The notes beneath the pieces are model-generated. The model worked only from the letters and a program-made list of their open reading frames with translations. It did not search any database and was not told the DNA's origin. From positions 62,001-126,000 of the forward strand of contig ML986628.1 in the NCBI GenBank assembly GCA_010094045.1: a stretch of 64,000 bases of DNA. Direction: 5' to 3'. This DNA is from Lojkania enalia. Lineage: Eukaryota; Ascomycota; Dothideomycetes; Pleosporales. The first letter of the stretch is position 1; every line of letters begins with the position of its first letter. Shown in pieces: positions 45,037-58,600 of this stretch. The position numbers and the translations under genes are program-made.

Positions 45037-45315
45037 TATAATAATGCGAAGAAATCGTTCCACGAAAAGCTTTATATATAACCTTATCCTAAAGCTTTTC
45101 GCTTATCTTATCCTACCCCCAACTCCGCCCCTTTTCCCTTCTATATATAGTTATACACTCCCTTATAAGTAGCTTAATAGTTCTTCTATATCCTTTTATA
45201 TAAGGCCTATAGGTGTTAATAGAATTTCTAGGTCCTTAAACCTTTATATACTCCTATATACCTCTAAGTAGATTCGTACTATATTTAGATCTATTATCTT
45301 ACCTACGCTATTATA
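45037..45315 (+). repeat. G2 5' LTR
   Basis: 279 bp, start TATAATAATGCG (RIPped TGTAACGATGCG), end CTATTATA. Confidence 0.9.
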
Positions 45316-45799
45316 TTATATAGAAGAACTTAATACTACTAGTAACAGCCTCTTTAATAATATCGTATCGATTGTTTATTTAACTATATCTAAGTCTAAA
45401 ATATACCCGATTTAGTTTAAATTATAATACTTATATACTATTATATTAAATTATTTAGTTACTTAGATAGAATTTTAGAGATCTTCTATTAACTAAAGCC
45501 TTTAGGTTTAGAACTTCCTATCCCCTATAATTAGGATTAACTTTAGAAAAGCTGTATAGAGTATATCTAGGTAGAAACTTAAAGACTACTAATAATCTAT
45601 TAGAATTAGAGATAACCGCTAATATTTAACTATAATTTACCTTCTAATTCCCGTACCGGAATTAATATACGCGTAAGTTATAGTAAGAGTAAACTTCTAT
45701 CTACGTATATAGAACAACCGTTACCTTTTATAAGGGGCCCTATAACAGGCGGACCCCTCTCTATAGGACCTATAATAAAGAACCTATTTAATTTGGAGG

Positions 45800-48700
45800 G
45801 AAATTAGAGTAAACTAACCCTTAAAGAATAAATTACAATTTTATAGGAGGAGATTATATACTTAACACAATAGAGAACTATTAGTTTTAATTAACCTCTA
45901 TAAACTACTAAATTAGAACTAATAATATGCTAGAAAACTTTTATAACTCTCCTAGTAAGAAACCTCTTAGCTACCCCTAAGCCCCTTTAAGTCTACCTTA
46001 CTAAACGTATACCTAAAATTAAAAGCTTTATAGATAGTAGTAAACCTATATTTAAATAATAATAAGCCTTAATTCTAGACTAACTTAAGATTAATATAGA
46101 TTACTATTAGATAGAGCGTATATATATAGTATTAGTATAAAGATACACCTCTAGTACTGCGAAAAGGTATCTAGAGCTAAAATACCTAGCTAAATTAGAC
46201 TAGTATTAGTTTAAAAATATTAAAGAAATAATTTCACTTCTATAATTATATTTTATTATAGGTAATAAAAAGATAGAGGTGTAATAGGCGTTTTAGGTCT
46301 TAAGGATAAATAAGAAAGAAGTATTCCCAACTTTTAAAGCTCGCTTTATTAGTATAGCTATTAGGGGATCCGTATCTAAATCTAAGTAGTTCTTCTACCT
46401 ATAGAATAAGATTCTCCCTAGCTTAAAGATACTAAACTTTAGCTTTAAGCTTATATAGAAAGGCTCTTTTAATACTATAGTCGCCTACTTAACAGCCTAT
46501 AATATAGAAAGGAGAAACATTCCTAACCTTCTAGAACGAACTGTTAGCCTATAGGTTGTAGCTAAAATAAATTTAGATTGGTACTAGAAGGTATCTAAGA
46601 GTTTATCTAAGGTAACCTATAATCTAATACTACCCTAATCTACTCTAGTATTAATACTTTATTCTACTATAATTACTTCCTAATAACTTAGTAAGACTCT
46701 CGCACCTAAAAGGTATACAACTCTAGGTAATTACTATAATTATAGTAAACTAGGATACTTCGCGAACGAATATACAGTCCTTAAAGTATAAGAGATAGAG
46801 GTTAAATAAGAAGAGATTAAAGAAGAAGAGTTTTTAAACGTAAATAAGTACTACCTTAATAGTTCTTAGGTAGGAAATAGAGACGTCTAGAAAAACTCTC
46901 TATCCTAAACTTAAGTAAGTACAACTTATTAAATATTAATTTATTATATTTATTTAGAGGAAAGTACTTCTAAATCCCTACCGTTCTATATTTAAAAGGC
47001 GTTAGTGTATAACTAAACGCCTTTATTAATACTAGTATCTAAAGCTTCCTATTTCTTAATTCTATAGTAGCTAGATTACTCTCTTAAGCTCTATATATAT
47101 TAATACAGTACTTACTCTTTAAAATTATTATTAAAGGTTTTTAGAACCAAATCTAAACCCTAGTTAATTAGTATATCTACTTACACCTGCGAATTAATAG
47201 AAGAACTATCCGAAACTACCTATTTATTATTATAGATCTAGATACTTAAGATTGTATTATTAGTATTAAATAGTTATATTATTTTCAACTCCAGCTGGAT
47301 ACGGATAAGAATTAGATTATATAACCCTCTAAGTATCCTACTACTTATAATTCTTTACCTCTTCTTCTTATATAATTAACTTAGCTAGTATATAATAAAG
47401 AGGTAGAGCTAGATATCCGGCGACGTGACGCTTTATAGAAAAAGGACTAGTATTAGCAGTCCTATAGTCCGACTATCTATTATATTAAAGGTCTACTAAA
47501 ACTACTAAAACTATATTAGTCTTCTATAATTTATAGTCTAAATAAGCTTAGAGCTTCTGTACGCCCGTATATAATAAAGTCCGAACCTAATCTAAAGAAA
47601 GTCTATTCTCCTATTATCGCTCTTATCTCAGCTAATACTTTCCACTTTAATATAAAGAGGAAAGAGAACAAGTTTTTCTCCACATCTCTATACGAAATCG
47701 AGCGGCTAATTAAAGATAAGTAAGCCCTAGAGCTGGAAGATAAGGCTGAAAACAAAGTACTAGTAAATCTCTGATTACTATCTAAATACTATAGATATTA
47801 GAATATATTTAGCAAAACTACAGCTTATTAATTACTAGAATACTACTCTTATAATTATAAGATTGTTCTTATAGAACCCCTCCCTAATAGTTACAGCTTA
47901 TTATATAAGTAGAATATTAAGGAGTTGGAGGCAACTAAAAAGTATATTATAGATAATCTACGGTATAAGTATATTAAGTAGAGTTAGAGCTCTTTTATAT
48001 CTCCAATCCTTTATATCTATAAACTTAATAGTAACCTATATATCTATATAGATTATTATAAATTTAATACTCTTACTTATAAAAACGTATATCTAATACT
48101 GTATATAGATAAACTTCTATCTAAACCTATTAAAGTAGTAATTTTTATTAAGTTTAATATTTATATAGCCTTTAATAAGATTAGAATAGATTCTAGTTCT
48201 AAAGAATATACTACCTTTTAGACTTAATATAGAACCTACAAGTATAAAATTCTGCCTTTTAGATTATATAATAGTCTAGTAACTTACTAGTACTATATAA
48301 ATAACGTACTAATCAACTACCTAGATAACTTCTATATTACTTATCTAGACGATATTCTTATCTACTCTAAAGATAAGGTAATATACGCTATCTATATTAA
48401 GAAAGTTCTTAAGAGATTATATTAAGTAGGGTTATAAGTTAATATTAAGAAGAGTAAATTCTATATTACTCGAACTAAATACCTTAGCTATATCCTCTTA
48501 AATAAAAGCTTTAAGGTTAATCTAGAGAAGGTAAAAGTACTATATAACTAGCAGCTACCTACTACTATAATAGGTGTAAAATCCTTCTTAGGTTTTACTA
48601 GATTCTATTAATAGTTTATACTAGAATTCTCGCATATTATAAAGCTAATTATTGTACTATAGAGCCCTACAACCCCTTTTATATAGATTTTAGAATGTAA

Positions 48701-51700
48701 TATTACCTTTAAGAAATTAAAATCAGCCCTATTAAGTATACCTATACTCTACTACTTTAACCCTATATTAGAAATAAAAATAGAAACTAATATCTCTAAT
48801 AGAATAGTTATAAGAGTACTATTATAGAAATATTCTAATANNNNNNNNNNAAAACTATATTAGTCTTCTATAATTTATAGTCTAAATAAGCTTAGAGCTT
48901 CTGTACGCCCGTATATAATAAAGTCCGAACCTAATCTAAAGAAAGTCTATTCTCCTATTATCGCTCTTATCTCAGCTAATACTTTCTACTTTAATATAAA
49001 GAGGAAAGAGAACGAGTTTTTCTCTACATCTCTATATGAAATCGAGCGGCTAATTAAAGATAAGTAAGCCCTAGAGCTGGAAGATAAGGCTGAAAACAAA
49101 GTACTAGTAAATCTCTGATTACTATCTAAATACTATAGATATTAGAATATATTTAGCAAAACTACAGCTTATTAATTACTAGAATACTACTCTTATAATT
49201 ATAAGATTGTTCTTATAGAACCCCTCCCTAATAGTTACAGCTTATTATATAAGTAGAATATTAAGGAGTTGGAGGCAACTAAAAAGTATATTATAGATAA
49301 TCTACGGTATAAGTATATTAAGTAGAGTTAGAGCTCTTTTATATCTCCAATCCTTTATATCTATAAACTTAATAGTAACCTATATATCTATATAGATTAT
49401 TATAAATTTAATACTCTTACTTATAAAAACGTATATCTAATACTGTATATAGATAAACTTCTATCTAAACCTATTAAAGTAGTAATTTTTATTAAGTTTA
49501 ATATTTATATAGCCTTTAATAAGATTAGAATAGATTCTAGTTCTAAAGAATATACTACCTTTTAGACTTAATATAGAACCTACAAGTATAAAATTCTGCC
49601 TTTTAGATTATATAATAGTCTAGTAACTTACTAGTACTATATAAATAACGTACTAATCAACTACCTAGATAACTTCTATATTACTTATCTAGACGATATT
49701 CTTATCTACTCTAAAGATAAGGTAATATACGCTATCTATATTAAGAAAGTTCTTAAGAGATTATATTAAGTAGGGTTATAAGTTAATATTAAGAAGAGTA
49801 AATTCTATATTACTCGAACTAAATACCTTAGCTATATCCTCTTAAATAAAAGCTTTAAGGTTAATCTAGAGAAGGTAAAAGTACTATATAACTAGCAGCT
49901 ACCTACTACTATAATAGGTGTAAAATCCTTCTTAGGTTTTACTAGATTCTATTAATAGTTTATACTAGAATTCTCGCATATTATAAAGCTAATTATTGTA
50001 CTATAGAGCCCTACAACCCCTTTTATATAGATTTTAGAATGTAATATTACCTTTAAGAAATTAAAATCAGCCCTATTAAGTATACCTATACTCTACTACT
50101 TTAACCCTATATTAGAAATAAAAATAGAAACTAATATCTCTAATAGAATAGTTATAAGAGTACTATTATAGAAATATTCTAATAGAAAATAGTATCCTGT
50201 AGCGTTTTATAGTAAAGTTCTATCCGGTTTAGAACTAAACTAGAAAATTTATAATAAGGAACTATTCGCAATTATTACTACGTTTAAATAATAGAGGGTA
50301 GAACTTACTTTAGTAGCTACTAGGATTCTAGTATATACCGATTATCGCTTACTCGAATATTTTATAACTACAAAGATACTTAATACTTATTAAGTTTATT
50401 AGACTAAGGAATTAGCTTAGTATTAGTTCCGAATCGAGTATACCCTAGGTAAGAATAATACTAGAGTAGATATCCTTAGTTGTTGCAAATAAGATATAGA
50501 AAACTTAAAAGTAGCTTAAACCGACAACTAGTTAAGAGTCCTATTTAGACCGTATTAGCTTTACCCCTAAATTAATGCTGAATTAGTTTAGTCCTATATT
50601 ATCTAAATAATAACTTAAGCGGTTATACTAAATATTATTAAAGGCTAGAAGTAGGTTATATTACTAGACTCTCTAGAGTTAATTAACGTATTATTATAAG
50701 AAAACCGAGCTTCCTTCGCACAGGAATATACCCTTTTACCCTATAAGTATTAGATAGAGAATAGACTACTCCTCTATAATAATCGCTTATATATTCTATT
50801 AGATTTAGGCCTTTATATATAACTTATATAAGAGGCTTATAACTAAGTATCCTCTATATACCTAAGTACTACTAAAACCTATTAGTTACTGTCCTAGAAG
50901 TACTACTAGAAGGATATAGAAGCTACTTATAAACGATATATACGGAATTATATCCTATACTATAAAGCTTATCTAATATAAATCCGAACCCTAAGTTTTA
51001 TCCACCTACTTCCTATATTAAATCGACTAATATAGTACCTATATATTAACTTTAAAGATTTCCCTATAGATAAGTTCGGATATAATTAGATTATAGTAGT
51101 AATCAATCGCCTGTCTAAATAAACGGTATTTATTCTCTACTATCATATAATTAATATATAGGGAATAGTTGAATTGTTTATTTAATAGGTATACTGCTTT
51201 AGCTATACGCCCGAAACTATTATTTTAGATTAAGGACCTTAGTTTATATCTAGTTTCTAGTCTGAATTCTGCTATATCTTAGGCGTAAAGATTAAACTAT
51301 CTACTACTTATTATAAAGAGACTAATAGATAGATAGAAATTATAAATAAATATATTAATTAGAGACTGCGCTCTTTTATATCCTTCTACTAGAACAACTA
51401 GAATTCTCTATTACCTATAATCGACTAAGTATAAGCGACTCTACCCTATATAACTATTAGAATATCTCTATATTAGATCTTATATAGATTTAAACCCCGT
51501 TAGAGTTGGGATTAGAAATATTCTATAGATCCTATTACTATAATAGATAAATTAAATTATAAGAACGCTTTAGCTTTAGTAACTTATATATATACAGCCT
51601 AGGAAACTATAAAGGCTAATATTAAGAAGGTTTAGAATCGTATATAATCTATTATTAACTATTACTAGTAACTAATTAATTAGTAGATTAGTAATATAGT

Positions 51701-52217
51701 CTACCTAAATACTAAGAACCTTATAGTCTAGAGACTGAGCTAAAAACTATCCGATTAATAGGAGGGCTCTTTTAAAGTACTAGAATAGGTTAGAAACTTA
51801 TACTATTTATAGCTACCCCTAGGGTTAAGAATATATAATATCTTTATACTAAACCTACTATATAAAAACCTCTAGGACCTTCTACCAGGGTAAGAAGCTC
51901 TAAAACCACCTACTATCGCTATTAAGAAAGTAGAAGAGTAAGAGGTTAAGGAAATACTAGCTAGTAAACTATATTATAAGACCCTTAAATACCGTATAAA
52001 ATGGGTAGAATATAATTCTAACCTAGTCTAGTATAAAGCCTTAAATTTTATAGGTTTACTTTATAAGCTAAAAGCTTTTTATAATAAATATCTAAATTAG
52101 CTAGGACCTTTAAAAACCCTAACTAAATAGATTAAGGTATATAAAAATAGTATAGAGAATATAGATTATCTAGTAGACGATAATATATAAAAGTTAAGTA
52201 GTAGATTAGAAAACTAA
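45800..52217 (+). pseudogene. G2 gag-pol (RIPped; part duplicated across gap 3)
   Basis: Colinear with G1 gag and pol. Gag capsid and zinc knuckle (now YYNYSKLGYFANEY, about 46730-46770) are followed by protease, a reverse transcriptase with an intact YLDD box at 48342-48353 (and again at 49686-49697 in the duplicate), RNase H, integrase and the chromodomain-like tail ending at 52215-52217. Stops are almost all TAA/TAG. Because 47507-48840 recurs at 48851-50184, the reading continues properly only if one copy is dropped. Confidence 0.85.
48841..48850. other. Assembly gap 3 (10 N) with 1334-bp flanking duplicate
   Basis: 47507-48840 recurs as 48851-50184 (offset 1344). I saw four differences, all transitions, clustered at about 47643-47695; elsewhere the copies look identical. 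Probably overlapping contig ends from near-identical sequences. Confidence 0.92.
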
Positions 52218-52885
52218 ATTATAGGCCTAAAATTACTCCTCTATAAAATCTAGAGGGTCTAATAGTAGGCTGTTAGATACCTCTCTAGTCCTCTCCTTTT
52301 CTACCCTCTTTCCTCTTTCTTCCTTCTAGACTCCCCTTAAATCTTCTCTACCTTATTTTTAGCCGCTTAAGAGCGCTGCGATATCAGCTTAAAGGCTAGA
52401 TACTAGAGCCTTTAGAGCCGAAACCTAAAAGAGTAACTTAGTACTCTAGTAGAATAAAGTTACCTAGATATTAGCCTTAAAAAGGCTAGCTTCCTAACTT
52501 TTTATAACCTAGGCTATAAGCGCTAGATTATAAGTAGACTCTAAAATAGCCTTAAAGGCTACTTTTTTATCCTTCTTATCCCCTACGTATTAGGCTACTA
52601 CTTATAGTTTAAGATGGCCCCGGAGGACTAGAAACTCCTCCTTATAGTAGGAGGGGATCTATAAGTACGTTAGTAGTAAGTATTCTACTAATATTAGATG
52701 CGATTCGTATAGGGTTATACTTTTTATTTTACAAGGTATAATACTCGCATTTTTTTAATCTTAGAGACTAAAAGGTAAATATTATATACTACCCGCAGGC
52801 GAGTATATATATAACCTGAAGGTAGATAATCTAAAAGGCCTTTAAAGAAGCTTTAAAAGGTAGGCGGAGTAGTATATTAATTAAT
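52206..52885 (-). pseudogene. Antisense reading frame between pol and 3' LTR of G2
   Basis: Positional equivalent of 17398-18080 in G1, with the same conserved words on the minus strand (for example the CCGGGGCCATCTTAAACTAT region near 52620). More RIPped than in G1. Unknown product; see the G1 entry. Confidence 0.42.
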
Positions 52886-53300
52886 TTTTTTTCTATAAGG
52901 CGTTAGCAATATTTTAATAATTAACGGTTTTAGGAACGTATAAACGATATATATAGAGTAGAAGTTGTTATTTAGTTAAGAAAGCTTAGTTAATAGCAAC
53001 CTAGCGATATACTAAGGCTAGTAAACGCTCGTTACTATACGCGACGAAATTGTAATATTAATAAACCGTTATAATAGTAGTTACTAGCCGATATATAAGT
53101 TAATTATACTTACTATAAAAACCTTACTTAATATTATATTAATATATAAACGTATCTCTATAAATAACTATATATATTAGCTCTTACTAATAAATACCTT
53201 CTTAAAGAAATTTCTTTATACTAGAATCTATCTATAATAGCTCTAATTTCCTCCCGAACTAGTATAGATAGGAACTATTAGCCTATAAAGAGGGGGGTAG

Positions 53301-53579
53301 TATAATAATATAAAGAAATTGTTCTACAAAAAGCTTTATATACAACCTTATCCTAAAACTTTTTATTTATCTTATCCTACTTCTAGCTCCGCCCCTTTTC
53401 CCTTCTATATATAGTCATATACTCCCTTATAAATAGCTTAATAGTTTTTCTATATCCTTTCGTATAAGGCCTATAAGTATTAATAGAATTCTTAGGTCCC
53501 TAAACCCCTATATACTTTTATATACCTCTAAGTAGATTCGTGTTATACTCGAACCTATTATCTTACCTATACTATTATA
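53301..53579 (+). repeat. G2 3' LTR
   Basis: 279 bp, start TATAATAATATAAAG, end ACTATTATA, followed by target copy GTATA. Confidence 0.9.
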
Positions 53580-53903
53580 GTATATACTAAATAATTATCT
53601 ACTCTTTAGTCTTACTAAGCTTTATTAAATTAGGCCGGTAATTATATTATAGAGTTGTTCCTCACCTTTATATACTAAGTATACTTTAGGAGATATTATA
53701 GATTAATATAATATAACGTATAGTTAGTATTATATTTTATTAAAAAGCTTAAAATATAAACTATATTCTAGCCTTTTTCTAAATTAATTCTATAGTTGTT
53801 AGTTGTATTATAATACTATAAAGTATAATTAGTACGATTTTAGTAGAGTTTTAGTATTATAATTAGCTTGTTTAGGTAATTAGCTCGCTTATACTATACG
53901 TTA

Positions 53904-54248
53904 ATATTATAGATAAAAATACCTATAATTCTAGTAAAATTAGTTTTATAATAGATAAAATAACTATTTAGCTAGTTTCTTATAAACTTAAAAAACCTAG
54001 AAAAGAAAAAAAAGGCTATAGTATAATAATTAAAAGTAGAGGAGCTTACGAAGAGGATATGTATAGAGAAATATTACGGATATTATAGTAAGATTAGATA
54101 TAACTCTCGCACCTATAAAGTAGAGATAGAGGATATAGAAGATAGTAATTCTTTTAAATAATATTAATCTACTTTATAATTATTTATATTTTATTATAGG
54201 TTTAAGAAATTTAGTTATATATTACTTCTACTATAGGTTCTTTCTAGC
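53904..54248 (+). pseudogene. C-terminal fragment of a further pogo-like transposase
   Basis: Reads SLRRGYV then RNITDIIVRLDITL, and at 54075-54116 YGYYSKIRYNSRTY, a CCHC knuckle (C-x2-C-x4-H-x4-C) after undoing C-to-T; compare the intact CSRCGKTGHNSRTC of PogoA1. It is cut on the right by G3. The exact frame around the knuckle is sound; the family is not determined. Confidence 0.5.
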
Positions 54249-54527
54249 TGTAATAGTATAGGTAAGATAATAGGTCCGAATATAGCACGAATCTACTTAG
54301 AAGTATATAAGAGTATATAGAGGTTTAGGGACCTAGGAATTCTATTAATACCTATAGGCTTTATACGAAAGGATATAGAAGAACTACTAAGCTACTTATA
54401 AAAGAGTATATAACTATATATAGAAGAGAAAAGGGGTAGAATTGGGGGTAGAATAAGATAAGTAAAAAGTTTTAGGATAAGATTATATATAAAGCTTTTC
54501 GTAAAACAATTTCTTTATATTATTATA
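54249..54527 (-). repeat. G3 3' LTR (heavily RIPped)
   Basis: 279 bp, reads TGTAATAGTATAGGTAAG on the plus strand; strongly mutated compared with its partner at 61446. Confidence 0.9.
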
Positions 54528-54949
54528 CTACCCCCCTCCTTATAGGCTGATAGTTCCTATCTATACTAGTTCGGGAGGAAATTAGGGCTATTATAGATAG
54601 GTTCTAATATAAAGAAATTTCTTTAAGAAGATATTTACTAATAAGAGCTAATATACGTAGTTACCTATAGAGATACGTTTATTAATATAATATTAAGTAA
54701 GGTTTTTATAGTAAGTGTAATTAACCTATATATTAGCTAGTAACTACTATCATAATAGTTTATTAATATTACAATTTCGTCGCGTATAGTAACAAGCGTT
54801 TACTAGCCTTAGTATATTACTAGGTCGCTGTTAACTAAGCTTTTTTAACTAAATAATAACTTCTACTCCATACGTATTATTATACATCTCTAGTACCGTT
54901 AATTATTAAAGTATTACTAACGCCTTATAGAAAAAATTAATTAATATAC

Positions 54950-55615
54950 TACTCCGCCTACCTTCTAGAGCCTTTTTAGAGGCCTTCTAGGTTATCTACC
55001 TTTAAACTATATATACGCTCGCCCGCGGGCGGCGTATAATATTTATCTTTTAGTCCCTAAGATTAAAAAAATATAAGTATTATACCTTATAAAATAAAAA
55101 GTACAACCCCGTACGAATTGTATCTAATACTAGTAGAGTACTTACTACTAATATACTTATAGATCCCCTCCTATTATAAGGAGGAGTTTCTAGTCCTCCG
55201 GGGCCATCTTAAACTATAAGTAGTAGTCTAATACATAGGAGATAAGGAGGATAAAAAGGTAGCTTTTAAGGCTATTTTAGAGTCTACTTATAACCTAGTA
55301 CTTATAGCCTAGATTGTAAGAAGGTAGAAAGATAGCCTTCTTACGGCTAGTATCTAGGTAGCTTTATTCTACTAGGGTACTAAGTTACTCTATTAGGTTT
55401 TAGCTCTAGAAGCTCTAATATCTAGCTTTTAAGCTAATATTACAGCGCTCTTAAGCGGCTAAAGATAAGATAGAAGAGGTTTAAGGGAAGTCTAGAGGGA
55501 AGGAAGGGGAAGGAGAGTAGAGAAGAAGAGAACTGGGGAGGTATCTAACAGCCTATTATTAGACCCTCTAAATTTTATAGAGGAGTAATTTTAGGCCTAT
55601 AATTTAGTTTTCTAA
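54950..55615 (+). pseudogene. Antisense reading frame between pol and 3' LTR of G3
   Basis: In the frame of the G1 antisense frame with no indel: SFSP, IIPYKIKSTTPYELYLILVE, KEEFLVL, GDKEDKKVAFKAILESTYNL, SLLTASI, then the basic tail and TAA at 55613-55615. Some differences from G1 are not transitions (for example LFKAS versus LLTAS), so the two copies had diverged before RIP while keeping the frame. Confidence 0.48.
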
Positions 55616-58600
55616 TCTACTACTTAACTCTTATATATTATTATCTACTAGATAATCTATATTCTCTATACTATCTTTATATACCTTAATTTATTTAGTT
55701 AGAGCTTTTAGAGATCCTAGTTAATTTAGATACTTATTATAAAAAGCTCTTAGCTTATAAAGCGAACCTATAAAATTTAAGGCTTTATACTAGACCGGGT
55801 TAAGATTATATCCTACCTATTTTATATAGTATTTAAGGGTTTTATAATATAGCTTACTAGCTAGTATTTCCTTAACCTCCTACTCTTCTACCCCCTTAAT
55901 AGTAATAGTAGATAGTTTCGGAGCTTTTTACTCTAGTAGAAGGTCCTAGGGGTCTTTATATAGTAGGTTTAGTACGAAGATATTATATATTCTTAATTCT
56001 AGGGGTAGCTATAGATAGTATAAGTTTCTAACCTATTCTAGTACTTTAAAAGGGCTCTTCTATTAATCGAATAGCTTTCAGCTCGGTCTCTAGACTATAA
56101 AGTTCTTAGTATTTAAGTAGACTATATTACCGATCTACTAATTAATTAGTTACTAGTAATAGTTAATAATAGATTATATACAATCTTAAGCCTTCTTAAT
56201 ATTAGCTTTTACGGTTTCCTAAACTATATATATACAAGTTACTAGAGCTAAAGTATCTTTACAATTTAATTTATCTATTATAGTAATAGGATCTATAGAA
56301 TATTTCTAATTCTAACTTTAATAGGGCTTAAATTTATATAGAATCTAATATAGGGATATTCTAATAGTTATATAGAGTAGAGTTACTTATACTCGGTTGA
56401 TTATAGGTAATAGAGAACTCTAGTTATTCTAGTAGAAGGATATAAAAGAGCGCAGTCTCTAATTAATATACTTATTTATAATCTCTATCTATCTATTAGT
56501 CTCTTTATAATAAGTAGTAGATAGTTTAATCTTTACGTCTAAGATACGGTAGAATTTAGACTAGAAACTGGATATAAACTAAAGTCCTTAGTCTAAAATA
56601 ATAGTTTTAGGTATATAGCTAAAACGGTATATCTATTAAATAAATAATTCAGCTATTCCCCGTACATTAATTATACGATAGTAGAGAATAGATACTGTTT
56701 ATTTAGACAGGCGATTAATTACTACTATAATCTAATTATATTCGGACTTATCTATAGGAAAATCTTTAAAGTTAATATATAGGTACTATATTAGTTAATT
56801 TAGTATAGGAAGTAGGTAGATAAAACCTGGGGTTCGGGTTTATATTAGATAAGCTTTATAGTATAGGATGTAATTCCGTATATATCGTTTATAAGTAGCT
56901 TTTATACCCTTCTAGTAATACTTTTAGGATAGTAACTAATAGGTTTTAATAGCACTTAGGTATGCGGAGGATATTTAGTTATAAGCCTCTTATATAAGTT
57001 ATATATAAAGGCCTAAATCTAATAGAATATATAAGCGATTATTATAGAGGAGTAGTCTATTCTCTATCTAATACTTGCGGGGTAAAAGGGTACGTTCCTA
57101 TATGAAGGAGGCTCGGTTTTCCTATAATAATACGTCGATTAACTCTAGAGAGTCTAGTAATATAATCTACTCCTAGCCTTTAATAATATTTAGTATAGCT
57201 GCTTAAATTATTATTTGGGTAATATAGGACTAGACTAATTTAGTATTAATTTGGGGGTAAAATTAATACAGTCTAAATAGGACTCTTAACTAGTTGTTAA
57301 TTTAAGCTGCTTTTAAGTTTTCTATATCTTATTTACAATAACTAAGGATATCTACTCTAATATTATTCTTATCTAGGGTATACTTAATTTAGAACTAATA
57401 CTAAGCTAATTCCTCGGTCTAATAAACTTAATAAGTATTAAGTATCTTTATAGTTATAAAATATTCGAGTAAGTAATAATTGGTATATACTAGAGTTCTA
57501 ATAGCTACTAAAGTAAGTTCTACCCTCTATTACTTAAATATAGTAATAATTGCGAATAGTTTTTTATTATAAATCTCCTAGTTTAGTTCTAAACCGGATA
57601 GAACTTTACTATAGAATACTATAGAGTACTATTTTCTATTAGAATATTTCTATAATAGTACTCCTATAACTATTCTATTAGAGGTATTAGTTTCCATTTT
57701 TATTTCTAACGTAGGGTTAAAGTAGTAGAGTATAGGTATACTTAATAGGGCTAACTTTAATTTCTTAAAGGTAATATTATATTCTAAAATTTATATAAAA
57801 GAGGTTATAGGGCTTTATAATACGATAATTAGCTTTATAACACGCGAGAATTCTAGTATAAACTGTTGATAGAATCTAGTAAAACCTAAGAAGGATTTTA
57901 CACCTATTATAATAGTAGGTAGTTACTAGTTATATAGTACTTCTACCTTCTCTAGATTAACCTTAAGGCCTTTATTTAAGAAGATATAGCTAAAGTATTT
58001 AGTTTAGGTAATATAGAATTCGCTCTTTTTAATATTAACTTATAACCCTACTTAACGTAATTTCTTAAGAACTTTCTTAACGTAGATAATATATATTACC
58101 TCATTTTTAGAGTAGATAAGAATATCGTCTAGGTAAGTAATATAGAAGTTATCTAAGTAGTCGATTAGTACGTTGTTTATATAGTACTAGTAAGTTACTA
58201 GACCGTTATATAATCTAAAAGGTAGAACTTTATACTTATAAGTTCTATATTAAGTTTAAAAGGTAGTATATTCCTTAGAATTAGAGTTTATTCTAATCTT
58301 ATTAAAGGCTACGCGAATGTTAAACTTAGTAAAAATTACTACTTTAGTAGGCCTAGATAGAAGTTTATCTATATACGGTATTAGATATATATTCTTATAG
58401 ATAAGAATATTAAGTTTATAATAATCTACATAAATATATAGGTTGCTATTAGGTTTATAGATGTAAAGGATTAGAGATATAAAAGAGCTCCAACTCTACT
58501 TAATATACCTATACTATAGATTATCTATAATATACTTTTTAGTTACTTCTAGCTTCTTAATATTCTACTTATATAATAGGCTATAACTATTAGAGAGGGG

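Larger units (their letters stand above)
45037..53579 (+). mobile_element. Full-length Gypsy retrotransposon G2 (contains gap 3)
   Basis: 279-bp LTRs at 45037-45315 and 53301-53579; perfect 5-bp target duplication GTATA at 45032-45036 and 53580-53584. Apparent length 8543 bp, minus the 1344-bp gap artefact gives 7199 bp, against 7196 for G1. A polypurine tract AGGGGGGTAG precedes the 3' LTR. It inserted into PogoD2. Confidence 0.92.
43699..53901 (-). mobile_element. Fot1/pogo-like transposon PogoD2, interrupted by Gypsy G2
   Basis: TA at 43697-43698 and 53902-53903; terminal repeats as PogoD1, with the left end reading AAGCGAGCTAATTACCC and a second module 17 bp on. Removing G2 and its target copy leaves about 1655 bp: an internal deletion of roughly 220-235 bp near 44723 (junction ATTTATCGACGAAAAACTTC) removes part of the DDE core relative to PogoD1. 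The transposase is on the minus strand, RIPped. Confidence 0.84.
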
